Part shown: piece after piece, positions 44,131 to 52,792 of the stretch | Numbering within the stretch: the first letter of the stretch is position 1 | Layout: every line of letters begins with the position of its first letter | Assembly (NCBI RefSeq): GCF_017874455.1 | Contig: NZ_JAGGLN010000001.1 | Location: 492,227 to 556,226, forward strand | Direction: 5' to 3' | DNA length: 64,000 bases | DNA from: Methanobacterium aggregans | Lineage (GTDB): Archaea; Methanobacteriota; Methanobacteria; Methanobacteriales; Methanobacteriaceae | Translations under genes and position numbers: made by a program | The notes under the pieces: model-generated | What the model was told of the DNA's origin: nothing | What the model saw: the letters and a program-made list of their open reading frames with translations, nothing else | Databases searched by the model: none

Positions 44131-45300
44131 TCAATCATCCAGTTCTAAATCCAGTCTTTTAAGGGTGGAGAATACTTCTTCAAGTTCTGTGTCCATACAG
44201 ATTTTTTCCTGGGTTTCAAGGACTGTTTCAAGGACTGCATTTGTTTCAGGGTGTTTTGGGGCTGCTGAACATCCGCTGTCAGGAAGTATGGATATGTCGT
44301 AGGTTCCTATCTTCTTGCCAATCTCGGATATTTCAAGCTTGTCCAACCCGATCAAGGGACTTAATATGGGCATTGAAGTTGAATGCCTTGTTGCAAGTAT
44401 GTTTGGAAGCGTCTGAGATGCCACCTGCCCTACACTGCTCCCTTCAATGATTGCAAATGCTTTTTCACGTTCTGCAAGTTTTTCTGCAATTTGGTACATT
44501 CCACTCTTACAGAGGACACATGTCATCCTTGAAGGAGCTTCTTCCTCACATTTCTGGAGGAAACCTCCATAGTTTACCTGGTAAAGTCTTAAATCAGATC
44601 CTGCAGCATATTCCTTGAGTTTCTTATAGATCTTGATGATCTTCTCATTGGAACCTGATGTGTAGGGACAGTTGTTGAAGTTGAGTATTGTAAGGTCACA
44701 TCCTCTCTTCATCATGAGAAATGATGCTACTGGAGAGTCTATTCCTCCAGATACCAGTGAAACCATTCTTCCCTGAGTACCCAGTGGTAATCCACCAATT
44801 CCCTGGATCTTCTCATGGAATATGTATGTTCTTTCATCTCTGACCTCTATGTTGAGTTTGAAATCAGGATTTGAGAGATTTACAGGCGCACCTGTTAATT
44901 CAACAATAACTGAACCGCAGAATCCTGCCATTTCTCTGCTTGAGAATTCATGAGTTCCAACACGTCTACATTTCACTGCAAATGAGTTTTCAGGTGAAAA
45001 TTCATTCTTATCAATCAGATCTTTGATATACTCTTCAACTGTTTTCCTGATGGCATCATGGTCAGTCACAGTTTCCACTGTTGGACTGAATGAAACTACT
45101 CCACATATTTTTTTAAGGGATTCTACAGCACTTTCGGGATCTTCAGGGAAGAGGAATATTCTGCCCTGATTTAAAACTATTTTACCATCAACAACACTTT
45201 TAATATTTGATATAAGTTTTCTTTCAAATCTTTTCCTTACTTTAGGACTTTTTACTCCTATTTCACCGTATCTAATAATTATTGGCTTGTTTTTTTCCAT
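44131..45300 (-). CDS. thiI: tRNA 4-thiouridine synthase / sulfur carrier enzyme ThiI
   Basis: The 389-residue enzyme activates U8 of tRNA with ATP and inserts sulfur. It has a ferredoxin-like and THUMP part (about 1-170, with F-A-V-K-C-R-R-V-G-T-H-E-F) and the PP-loop S-L-V-S-G-G-I-D-S-P-V-A (about 181-192). Further Cys include C-V-L-C-K and D-S-G-C-S-A-A-P-K-H-P. There is no C-terminal rhodanese domain, as in other archaeal forms, so sulfur must arrive by another route. Its 5' region contains two inverted-repeat sites. It runs toward thi4 with a 147-base gap, possibly one transcript. Confidence 0.95.
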   Translation of the reverse strand: MEKNKPIIIRYGEIGVKSPKVRKRFERKLISNIKSVVDGKIVLNQGRIFLFPEDPESAVESLKKICGVVSFSPTVETVTDHDAIRKTVEEYIKDLIDKNEFSPENSFAVKCRRVGTHEFSSREMAGFCGSVIVELTGAPVNLSNPDFKLNIEVRDERTYIFHEKIQGIGGLPLGTQGRMVSLVSGGIDSPVASFLMMKRGCDLTILNFNNCPYTSGSNEKIIKIYKKLKEYAAGSDLRLYQVNYGGFLQKCEEEAPSRMTCVLCKSGMYQIAEKLAEREKAFAIIEGSSVGQVASQTLPNILATRHSTSMPILSPLIGLDKLEISEIGKKIGTYDISILPDSGCSAAPKHPETNAVLETVLETQEKICMDTELEEVFSTLKRLDLELDD

Positions 45301-45725
45301 TATTTAGTCCCCTTCTAATCAATAAGAATTATACTAAAATTATACTGCAGTACATTAAGATCGTGATTCAATTTAAACACCAAGGGATATCCTCGGTATT
45401 GAAATCCTTTTTAAGAACTTCCAGCATAAACCTTTTTGAAGTTTCATTGAAATATTGTTTTTTTGAAGTTCAAACTCCCTGGATAACCTTAATACTTTTT
45501 ATTTGTCCTTACTTGTTAATATTTCCTTTTCAAGGATATGATTGAATCTTTTTTTTGTTACAAACTTTTTGTTACAAACCTTATAAAAATGGATTGTTTC
45601 CCCTTTTCAAGGGGATTTTGGCCATTAGATAAGTTCCAACTGCAGTTTAATTCCACTTATTTTTCCTATTTCAAGGGATTTGGTCGGTGCAAGGAATAAC
45701 ATCCAACAAACATTAATTAACAATT

Positions 45726-45746
45726 GTTATATAACTATCGTTACAT
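45726..45746. promoter_or_regulatory. Dyad site 1 upstream of thiI
   Basis: GTTATATAACTATCGTTACA has the form TATAAC-4-GTTACA and nearly matches a second site 141 bases away. It lies about 430 bases upstream of thiI, far for a promoter. It could be an operator for thiI or mark the end of the CBS gene unit. Confidence 0.4.
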
Positions 45747-45866
45747 ATAAATGTTTTGCTTAGATGTTTTCCCCTTTAAAAGAGGAAAGGAGTTATTTTA
45801 AGGTCTCTGAAAATCTTTAAATTTTAAAATTTTTCAGTAAAATTTTCTCAGAAGATTTAACCATGG

Positions 45867-45886
45867 TTATATAACAATCGTTATAT
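45867..45886. promoter_or_regulatory. Dyad site 2 upstream of thiI
   Basis: GTTATATAACAATCGTTATA contains the perfect inverted pair TATAAC/GTTATA with a 4-base spacer. It shares 17 of 20 bases with site 1. Two copies suggest a protein-binding site. Confidence 0.4.
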
Positions 45887-46001
45887 TTTGTTCTATAAAA
45901 GAGTTGCGGTTGCAGATCAAAAAAAGGAGAAAATTCCAGATTTCAAGGATCCAATCCATCTTTTTTCAAGTGTTTCAAATAAAAAAAAAGTGGAGTAATA
46001 T

Positions 46002-46637
46002 CTATTTCCTTGCCCTTGCAACCTTCCTTGCAATAACAAGTTCACCTATGGCTATGAGTCCCACAAAGAACTTTTCAAGACCACCAGTTGCCCATATTGC
46101 TTCTCCAAAGGTTGAATTTTTAATACGCTCCTCGTAGTCCTTGGCCTTGATCCTTTCACCTGTTTCTCTTTTGGTTACAAGTGCAGCTGCTTCCATGAGC
46201 TCATCCCAGCTTACACCCTTCAATTCACTTTCCATTGCCTCAAATATTTTGTAGACCTTGATTTCGTAGAGGTGGGAGAGTGTTTTAAGTATGTTGTAGG
46301 ATCTTATGATACCAACAACAACCCCCTCATCGTTGAGAACTGGTATGCTAACAACCTTGTATTTTGAGGCCTTTAAAACTGCAACTCTTGCAGGATCATA
46401 CTCCTTGACACAAATTGTTTCTTCTGGAGGATACATAACCTCTTTAACACTTTTTTTACCCTCTCTAAGAGCCCGCATAACGTCAAGTGAGGTTATCCAA
46501 CCTATAAGTTTCATCTCACTGTCTAGAACTGGGCTTGTGAATTTTCTGTACTTCTCCATTCTAATTGATACATCTGTAATCTTTTCTTCAGGTGAAACAT
46601 ATACAAATTCATCATCCATCATTTCTCTGGCTTTCAT
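46002..46637 (-). CDS. CBS-domain protein
   Basis: The 211-residue cytoplasmic protein carries a CBS pair (about 1-125): M-D-D-E-F-V-Y-V-S-P-E-E-K-I-T-D, W-I-T-S-L-D-V-M-R-A-L, I-P-V-L-N-D-E-G-V-V-V-G-I-I and a helical C-terminal part. CBS pairs usually bind adenine nucleotides and sense energy state. The start at 46637 has GAGAGG seven bases before it and overlaps the polyferredoxin gene by 26 bases. The two are thus translationally linked; a role in adjusting electron flow to the energy charge is an inference. Confidence 0.85.
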   Translation of the reverse strand: MKAREMMDDEFVYVSPEEKITDVSIRMEKYRKFTSPVLDSEMKLIGWITSLDVMRALREGKKSVKEVMYPPEETICVKEYDPARVAVLKASKYKVVSIPVLNDEGVVVGIIRSYNILKTLSHLYEIKVYKIFEAMESELKGVSWDELMEAAALVTKRETGERIKAKDYEERIKNSTFGEAIWATGGLEKFFVGLIAIGELVIARKVARARK

Positions 46638-47388
46638 TAGACAACCTCTCAAATTTTAATGCTCCAACAGGACATTTTTTAGAACAAACCTCACATGATA
46701 TGCATTTATCTTTAGATAGAACCACTTCATCATCCTCGAGTTTTATTGCATCCACTGGACAGTTCTCTTCACACACACCGCATGCAACACAGAGGTCATC
46801 ATCCACAAGAAGTTCTTTCTGTTTAATAACAGGCCCTAATTTTCTTTCAAGTTCTACTGCACTTTCTGGACAGACATTTGCACATGCACCACATCCAACA
46901 CAAGCATCATCGTCTATAATGGCTGTTTCACCTTCAGGAACTGTTATTGCATTGGTTGGACAGAATTTAGCACATGTACCGCAGGAGTTACATTTACCTT
47001 CATCCACTGAAATGTTTTCCATGCATAGGGTTCTGTGTGGAACCTCAACATCATGTAAGTTGTAGGTAACATCATCTTCAACAGTGGATGTGCCCTCGAT
47101 TACATGCACAGCTTTTACAGGACATGTTTGGGCGCAAATTTCACATTTAACACAGTTTTCAAGTATTTTTGCAGGTCTGGTTGATTCTGCATCAGCTATG
47201 GCATCAACAGGACACTCCTCAGCACAGAGGTTGCACCTTACACATTCTGGGGATATGGTTATGAACTTCTGTTTGAGGGAACATTCCTCAATTTCAGGTT
47301 TGAAGTCCTCAACATGCTCCATATCCATTGATTTGGAAACAACCTCCCCCTCAAGAGCATCCTTCTTCTTTTTAAATGTTATATCCAT
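46612..47388 (-). CDS. Polyferredoxin with six [4Fe-4S] clusters
   Basis: The 258-residue protein has a 35-residue Lys/Glu-rich start and then six C-x-x-C-x-x-C-x-x-x-C-P motifs in order: C-V-R-C-N-L-C, C-V-K-C-E-I-C, C-N-S-C-G-T-C, C-V-G-C-G-A-C, C-V-A-C-G-V-C, C-I-S-C-E-V-C. It is a soluble electron wire. Because it lies 2.3 kb from the Eha operon on the same strand, it may carry electrons to or from Eha or formylmethanofuran dehydrogenase. The start is the ATG at 47388, after AAAGGTG; a GTG two codons earlier is also open. Confidence 0.9.
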   Translation of the reverse strand: MDITFKKKKDALEGEVVSKSMDMEHVEDFKPEIEECSLKQKFITISPECVRCNLCAEECPVDAIADAESTRPAKILENCVKCEICAQTCPVKAVHVIEGTSTVEDDVTYNLHDVEVPHRTLCMENISVDEGKCNSCGTCAKFCPTNAITVPEGETAIIDDDACVGCGACANVCPESAVELERKLGPVIKQKELLVDDDLCVACGVCEENCPVDAIKLEDDEVVLSKDKCISCEVCSKKCPVGALKFERLSNESQRNDG

Positions 47389-47836
47389 AATCACACCTTT
47401 AAATTTTAGTCAACAAGTTAATATACGTGATCTTCAATGTTATTCCCATTAACTCATTAGATGCCTTATTTAACTCCTTTTACTATTTAATATTCTATAT
47501 AATATTCCTTCCTATTAAAAGTTAAGAACACCACTACTATTACTTTTCTTGCTCTGTTTTCTGATATTAATATGAAGGTATATCATAATTTCTATTTAAT
47601 GATAACCTCACAAGCAAAATTAGAAAAAATAGATCAAATATTCAATTATTAATTGACCTTGAGATTCAGGCCCACCCAACTTTGGGTATATACAAATATA
47701 CTGTATATACAGTCCCCAAGATACCCTTGATTACTTACTTAATTTTTTTATTATTTTTTTATCAAAACATTTTTTTTATGTAATTTAAATATCATAACAA
47801 TGGTTGAATTGATTTATAAGATTGGAGTTTTAGGGC
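47389..47836. other. Divergent intergenic region with a strong dyad
   Basis: No gene. The region separates the polyferredoxin/CBS unit from the histidine kinase and should hold both promoters. The symmetric site at 47700 is listed separately. Confidence 0.5.
47700..47713. promoter_or_regulatory. Perfect 14-bp palindrome, possible operator
   Basis: ACTGTATATACAGT is fully symmetric, and TTTGGGTAT (47681-47689) and GATACCC lie as an outer inverted pair around it. It stands 124 bases before the kinase start and 312 before the polyferredoxin start. A dimeric regulator site is likely; which gene it serves is not clear. Confidence 0.5.
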
Positions 47837-49321
47837 ATGATTAACGTAAAAGTCATTAAAAAAGTTGAAAAAAACAAAAACATTATTACAGAAACCTCTT
47901 TCTCAGATCCTGCAGATATTATCTTAACTTATCCCACACCTGAAATGAACTTTATGACCTACTGGAATGAATATGATGAAATATTTAAGAATATACAAAA
48001 TGGAATAATCATATTTAAGCCTATAAATAATGGAGAAAATTTTATAGTAAAATATTGTAATCCATCCATCATATCATCCATACCACGTAATAGAGAAAAA
48101 ATCATAGGAAAAAAAATCACAGAATTATTCCCTAAAATAAATGAAACAGGTATTCTAAAAAGTATAAAAGAAGTAAATAAAACCAGTAAACCCTGCAATT
48201 GTGATATAATCATAAATGAAGATAACAAACTAAGACACTGGTCCGAAAACCACATCTCCAAACTAAGCTCAGACAATATCCTCCTTGTTCACAACCGAAT
48301 CACAGAACTAAAAAAATACAAAGAACTCTACTTAAATACAATTAATAATTCTGAGCATGCTATAGCAATATTCCAAAAAAACCACATCAAACTAATAAAC
48401 AATAAATTCTCCCAGATAACAGGTTACTCCCCAGAAGAAATCTACAACATGACCCCAAAAGATATAAATAAAATTTTCTCAAAAAACCCGACAAATAATA
48501 TAAAATGTCTAAATGAACTAATCACAGGTAAAGATATATTTAAACAAAAAGAATTCATCTTTACCCACAAAAATGGAGAAAAACGTTGGGTGAACTGCCA
48601 TTCCATCCGAACAAAACATAACAACCAACCTGCTGTTCAAATAACATTAATAGACATAACAGAACGTGTAAAAACACAAAAAGAACTAAAAAAAGCTTTA
48701 GCTGAAAAAGAGTTATTAATGCGTGAAATGAACCACAGAATCAAAAACAACCTGCAACTAATCATAAGTTTACTTAGTTTACAATCCAATTATGAAACAA
48801 GTTCTGATCCTCAGGAAATTTTAAGAAAAGCTCAAAGCAGAATCAAATCCATGGCATTAACACATGAAAAAATCTACAAATCATCAGATCTAAAACATAT
48901 CAATATTAAAAGGGCTTTCACCAAATTTACAGAAGAAATATTCAATATTTATAATGTAAACAAAACAATTACACTAAATATGGATGTAGAGGATTTAGAA
49001 ATAGAAACAGACACTATAACACCATTACTATTAATTATCAACGAACTACTAACCAACACCATAAAATACGCATTCCCCCACAACGAAAAAGGCACCATAA
49101 ACCTAACCCTCAAAAGCCAAGAAAACAACCTAATATTAACCTACTTTGACAACGGAATAGGAATACCCGAAACAATAGACATACACAACTCAAAAACATT
49201 AGGCTTAACCTTAATCAATAGTTTAACCTCACAAATCAATGGAACCCTACAACTAACAAAAAACCCAAAAACAACCTACACCATCACATTCAAAGAACAA
49301 AAATACAAAAAAAGAACCTAA
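47837..49321 (+). CDS. PAS-domain sensor histidine kinase (HisKA_2 type)
   Basis: The 494-residue soluble kinase has two PAS domains (about 45-155 and 165-280, the second with F-S-Q-I-T-G-Y-S-P-E-E-I and the W-V-N-C-H end). A HisKA_2 domain with the phospho-acceptor His in M-N-H-R-I-K-N-N-L-Q-L (about 302) follows. The HATPase domain has I-I-N-E-L-L-T-N-T-I-K-Y-A-F (N box), D-N-G-I-G-I-P and G-L-T-L-I. There are no membrane helices, so it senses a cytoplasmic signal. Methanobacteria hold many such kinases. No response regulator adjoins it. GGAG lies 11 bases before the ATG. Confidence 0.92.
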   Translation: MINVKVIKKVEKNKNIITETSFSDPADIILTYPTPEMNFMTYWNEYDEIFKNIQNGIIIFKPINNGENFIVKYCNPSIISSIPRNREKIIGKKITELFPKINETGILKSIKEVNKTSKPCNCDIIINEDNKLRHWSENHISKLSSDNILLVHNRITELKKYKELYLNTINNSEHAIAIFQKNHIKLINNKFSQITGYSPEEIYNMTPKDINKIFSKNPTNNIKCLNELITGKDIFKQKEFIFTHKNGEKRWVNCHSIRTKHNNQPAVQITLIDITERVKTQKELKKALAEKELLMREMNHRIKNNLQLIISLLSLQSNYETSSDPQEILRKAQSRIKSMALTHEKIYKSSDLKHINIKRAFTKFTEEIFNIYNVNKTITLNMDVEDLEIETDTITPLLLIINELLTNTIKYAFPHNEKGTINLTLKSQENNLILTYFDNGIGIPETIDIHNSKTLGLTLINSLTSQINGTLQLTKNPKTTYTITFKEQKYKKRT

Positions 49322-49373
49322 ACCTACGCCCACCGTCTGGGCAGTTTTATCCACAGGGTACTGAGGTAAAATT

Positions 49374-49605
49374 ATGGCAACTGTTCCAAAAACAGATGAA
49401 ACCATGATAAAATGTACTTGCAGCACCTGGTCCCACCTACAATGAATGCATGCAAAACAGAAAAACTAGGAGTATTCTGCTCTGTAGGTGACGAAATAAG
49501 ATGCTTCGAAAAACAACAAGGATGAAAATGCCAAGACTGCACAATTTCCTCAGACTACAACTTCTCAACAATATACCGCTGCAAAGATGGATCCCCACAA
49601 ATAAA
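49374..49605 (+). pseudogene. Small Cys-rich protein pseudogene (DUF2769-like)
   Basis: GAGGT lies seven bases before an ATG that encodes M-A-T-V-P-K and C-T-C-S-T-W before a stop. Continuing in other frames gives P-T-Y-N-E-C-M-Q, then K-L-G-V-F-C-S-V-G-D-E-I-R-C-F and, after an in-frame TGA, K-C-Q-D-C-T and Y-R-C-K-D-G. Together the pieces reproduce the Cys pattern of small DUF2769-type proteins of methanogens. Two frameshifts and a stop are needed, so it is decayed. Confidence 0.65.
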
Positions 49606-49613
49606 AAAAAAAA
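49603..49613 (-). terminator. Poly-T terminator of the Eha operon
   Basis: Eleven consecutive T residues on the minus strand, 110 bases beyond the ehaT stop, with no other gene in between on this strand. Confidence 0.55.
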
Positions 49614-49722
49614 GAACTTTTCCTCCCTTTTTTTCTTTAACTTTTAAAAACTTTTCTAACAAAAAATTATTAAATCTTTGATTTTAAATCTATTAATGGA
49701 CATTTAATAATTATAAAATTGA

Positions 49723-50661
49723 TTATAAGCTGATTTCTTCAAGTCTTGATGAATCTGGAAGTCCCTCCGTTGCACCTTTCATCTGTACGGAGCAGGCCGC
49801 AACGAAGTTACCAATCTGGGCAGATTTCTGGATGCCCTCACCCCTGATGAATCCATAGATAAATCCTGCGTTGAATGCATCTCCAGCTCCTGTTGTATCA
49901 ACACATCTAACCTTTAGTGCATCTATAAAATGGGAGGATCTGCCGTCTGTAACGTATGCACCTTTATCTCCACGTTTCACCACAACAACCTTTATTCCAT
50001 AGTCAAGGAGTTTTTTACTTCCCTCTTCACATGTAAAATGGGATGTTTCATTGTTTTTTAAAAGATGCTTCAACTCCACCTCGTTTATTAGGAGTATATC
50101 AGTTTTTAGGAGAAATTTTTCAAGAAAATCCAGACCCCTCTCTATGTACAGCATTCCAGGATCAAAGCTCACAACTACACCTTCAGGAATTTGATTTAAA
50201 ATCTTCTTTTGAGACTCAGTGGATTGTTTGGAGGTATTTGAGACAAAGGAGGTTAGGTGAAGTACACCTGCACCAGGGATGTAATCACCTTGAATTTCAT
50301 GGGATTCTATCAGGTCGTTTACCCCTGGATCAACGTAGAGTGCCCTTTGACCCTCCTCATCAACGAATCCTGATACTGAACCGCTTCTACCTTCTGGAGC
50401 CAGTATCACCCCATCTGTGTTGACATCCTCATTTTGCAGGTTCTGAAGCAGGATTTCTCCTTCACGGTCCCCTGCTACTTTACCTATGAATCCTGCTTTC
50501 AGGCCAAGCCTTGAAAGCCCGACAATTGTGTTGGCTGCTGAACCTCCACAGGATTCTGTTAAACCTGTTATGTACGCTTCTTCATCCATGCCCGCTATTT
50601 TATTCACTCTGTAGAGCTTGTCAAGGTTAAGGGCTCCAAATCCTACAACATCAAGATTCAT
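49723..50661 (-). CDS. ehaT: Eha-associated PfkB-family sugar kinase-like protein
   Basis: The 312-residue ribokinase-type protein is the 20th and last gene of the operon. It has the N-terminal G-G-S-A-A-N-T-I-V-G-L substrate motif and the C-terminal D-T-T-G-A-G-D-A-F-N-A-G-F signature with the catalytic Asp. It is therefore probably an active kinase. Its substrate and link to the hydrogenase are unknown. The letter T follows from position (20th of 20). The start overlaps the ehaS stop by four bases. A T tract 110 bases downstream ends the unit. Confidence 0.8.
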   Translation of the reverse strand: MNLDVVGFGALNLDKLYRVNKIAGMDEEAYITGLTESCGGSAANTIVGLSRLGLKAGFIGKVAGDREGEILLQNLQNEDVNTDGVILAPEGRSGSVSGFVDEEGQRALYVDPGVNDLIESHEIQGDYIPGAGVLHLTSFVSNTSKQSTESQKKILNQIPEGVVVSFDPGMLYIERGLDFLEKFLLKTDILLINEVELKHLLKNNETSHFTCEEGSKKLLDYGIKVVVVKRGDKGAYVTDGRSSHFIDALKVRCVDTTGAGDAFNAGFIYGFIRGEGIQKSAQIGNFVAACSVQMKGATEGLPDSSRLEEISL

Positions 50662-51575
50662 TCAAACAGCTCTTTAAGTTGTATGTTGTAATCTCCCAGT
50701 TTTCCCTGATAGTTTCCTGCAGAGACTTTTAAAACATCATCAAAGTTCATTACAGCTTCAATACCCACTTTCATAGCTTCAAACACTGATCCCATGTTCA
50801 AACCATTTATCACGATCTCTGGAATGTAACCCACACCTCCAGGGACCATTGACTCTTCTTGAAGTGTTTTTTTAAGGGATGGACAGTATGGATGGTTGGT
50901 TGTTGGTCCTATCCAGGGATAATTCGTTTCAGGTTTTGAGGCTGCAGAACAAATATCAAATGGAGCTATAACTCCTTCAACTTCTTCTATGGCTTTGAGT
51001 GCGGCTCTTCCAGCTTCAAGCACGGCCTCCTTGCTACTGCACATGTACCAGAAGTTGGCACCCATAACACCATTCATGTAACCTAATTCCCTTTCTATCT
51101 TGAAATCCGGTATTGCAATTGGCACCACTATCATATCTCTTCCGTAGAGGTTTTCCTCCCATTCATAGCCGTCACCGCAGTGTCCGACCTGTTTCATGGT
51201 GCCGATTTTACCTGCAGGATCCACAGATGCATCGAAAAGGCTTGTGAATGGTTTTACCAGTATGTCCTGCCTTATCCTGTAGGACAGTTCCACTTCGAAC
51301 TTTTGGATGTTGTTACTGTTGTACCAGAACTGGAGTATGGCACCTTTTCTGCCGTCAGGAGTTTTTGAACCATCTATAAATGATTCCACACCCCCCTCAA
51401 CCCTTCCAATAACTGTTCCAGGTGTTGATGTGGCATCGTATGCTGCTCTTTTAAGTGTTTCTTCATCATCTGCTGTTACAATGACCCTTGAGCATATGCC
51501 CTTAAATGCTTCGCAGTAGGTGTCTTCAAGTTTAGATTCTATCTTAGATTTCATGCTCATCCTTACATCTTCCAT
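50658..51575 (-). CDS. ehaS: Formylmethanofuran:tetrahydromethanopterin formyltransferase-like protein
   Basis: The 305-residue homologue of Ftr matches along its length: T-Y-C-E-A-F-K-G-I near the start, V-I-G-R-V-E-G-G-V-E, W-Y-N-S-N-N-I-Q-K-F, V-G-H-C-G-D-G-Y-E, and N-Y-P-W-I-G-P-T-T-N-H-P-Y-C-P-S. Ftr moves the formyl group from methanofuran to tetrahydromethanopterin, the second step of CO2 reduction. Its presence here ties Eha to the first, ferredoxin-requiring step. Whether this copy is catalytic or structural is not clear. The frame opens at 51575, but AAGG seven bases before the ATG at 51554 makes that start more likely. It overlaps ehaT by 4 bases. Confidence 0.85.
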   Translation of the reverse strand: MEDVRMSMKSKIESKLEDTYCEAFKGICSRVIVTADDEETLKRAAYDATSTPGTVIGRVEGGVESFIDGSKTPDGRKGAILQFWYNSNNIQKFEVELSYRIRQDILVKPFTSLFDASVDPAGKIGTMKQVGHCGDGYEWEENLYGRDMIVVPIAIPDFKIERELGYMNGVMGANFWYMCSSKEAVLEAGRAALKAIEEVEGVIAPFDICSAASKPETNYPWIGPTTNHPYCPSLKKTLQEESMVPGGVGYIPEIVINGLNMGSVFEAMKVGIEAVMNFDDVLKVSAGNYQGKLGDYNIQLKELFE

Positions 51576-51619
51576 TTTATTTTACTAATCCACTTACCTT
51601 AGGGGAGTATTTTTGGATT

Positions 51620-52645
51620 TTATCCCAACCCTCCAATGGCTTTGCCCCTCACTTCCTTACGGAATTTGGTGCTTTCATCTATTAATCTGTCCATGTTGTC
51701 ACAGTTTACAACTTCAACCTGGGGTAGTTTATTATTTAAAACTTTTTCTGCAAGTTTTGGGTTGATAAAACCACTTTCAAGTGCAGTTTCCGGGTCTTTA
51801 TAGTATGAAACCACAAAATCCAGTACAGTGTCCGTACCGTACCTGTTGAATACATCTGCAAGTACAGATGTTATTGCAGTGTTATCAGCTATTACTGCTA
51901 TTTCTGCTTCGGGTAGGGCATATTCATTCCCGTTGAATGATACTGAAATTCCACCATTTGTATTTGCAAATCTCAAAGGCTGAACATCGGTTATGCTGTC
52001 TCCAATGTAGAATAGATCCGAAGCCTTCAAATTGAATCTGCGGATTATGTCCTGAATTGCCTCTTTTTTACCTTCACCACCAACAGGATGAACAGATTCC
52101 ATTATTCCACCAATTTCCATTGAGGGAATATTTTTCCAGAATATTTTATCAAGTACTTCAAACTCGGGGTTTTCAACTATGGTTCTTCTAAATTCCCTGA
52201 GTTTTTCTGCTTCATCTGGATCTACGTTGAATCTGTCCATGTCGAGTTTCGTGGAGTAGGTGTTTTCATATGGAAAACCTGTTCTTCTGCAGAGGGCTTC
52301 GATGTACTGCTCGTAACTGGTGCTGACTATGAATGAGGGCATTGTGGAACTCACGAATTTGAGTGTTTCAACCGCACCCTTAAGCAGCATAACATTTTCA
52401 GCTGAAAAATCTATTATGGTCTGATTATCCGCCCCATATGCCTTTAAAAATGGGGTTATTAATTTTAATGTTCCCCCTGCATTGTATCCATCTCTCTTTA
52501 CAACATCAACAAGGACGTCATCGTATCTGCTGATTATTTCAAAAAATTTTTCTCCATCTTCTATGAAGTGACCTGAAAGTTCAAATGCATTGTCATTTGT
52601 TGATATTGGTCCTTCACAGTCGGAAACAAAGAACTTTTTCCCCAA
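51620..52645 (-). CDS. ehaR: Eha subunit R, HAD-like hydrolase
   Basis: The 341-residue soluble protein has HAD features. These are S-D-C-E-G-P at residues 8-13 with the likely nucleophile Asp, a Ser/Thr motif (V-S-T-S-Y-E-Q), K-K-E-A-I and the acidic motif G-D-S-I-T-D. It could be a phosphatase or a structural relative; its role in Eha is not known. The start is TTG at 52645, seven bases after GGAGG. A 147-base gap separates it from ehaQ, and a 44-base gap from ehaS. Confidence 0.85.
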   Translation of the reverse strand: MGKKFFVSDCEGPISTNDNAFELSGHFIEDGEKFFEIISRYDDVLVDVVKRDGYNAGGTLKLITPFLKAYGADNQTIIDFSAENVMLLKGAVETLKFVSSTMPSFIVSTSYEQYIEALCRRTGFPYENTYSTKLDMDRFNVDPDEAEKLREFRRTIVENPEFEVLDKIFWKNIPSMEIGGIMESVHPVGGEGKKEAIQDIIRRFNLKASDLFYIGDSITDVQPLRFANTNGGISVSFNGNEYALPEAEIAVIADNTAITSVLADVFNRYGTDTVLDFVVSYYKDPETALESGFINPKLAEKVLNNKLPQVEVVNCDNMDRLIDESTKFRKEVRGKAIGGLG

Positions 52646-52792
52646 AATTTATCCTCCCATTCATCGTAACACAGGTAGTTGTTAAAAAAAAATTGAATTC
52701 CATTTCATGTGGATCCATTTAACCAATGGTAATATTTTCTAAATTTAAGATATTATAGTTTTGTGTGGCCTGCTGATTCCTGCAGAAAAAAG

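Larger units (their letters stand above)
45301..46001. other. Intergenic stretch upstream of thiI
   Basis: No gene. It holds a 6-bp stem (CCCCTT at 45600-45605, AAGGGG at 45609-45614) and a doubled TTTTTGTTACAAAC-like phrase at about 45551-45576. Two related inverted-repeat sites are listed separately. Confidence 0.5.
49322..49722. other. Intergenic stretch with a pseudogene and terminators
   Basis: Holds the Cys-rich pseudogene (49374-49605). A plus-strand T tract (about 49628-49634) could end the kinase transcript. A run of eleven A residues (49603-49613), a T tract on the minus strand, could end the Eha operon. Confidence 0.5.

Noticed and set aside
49374..49605. Selenoprotein with TGA read as selenocysteine
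   Set aside because: Two frameshifts are also required, and Methanobacteriales are not known to use selenocysteine.
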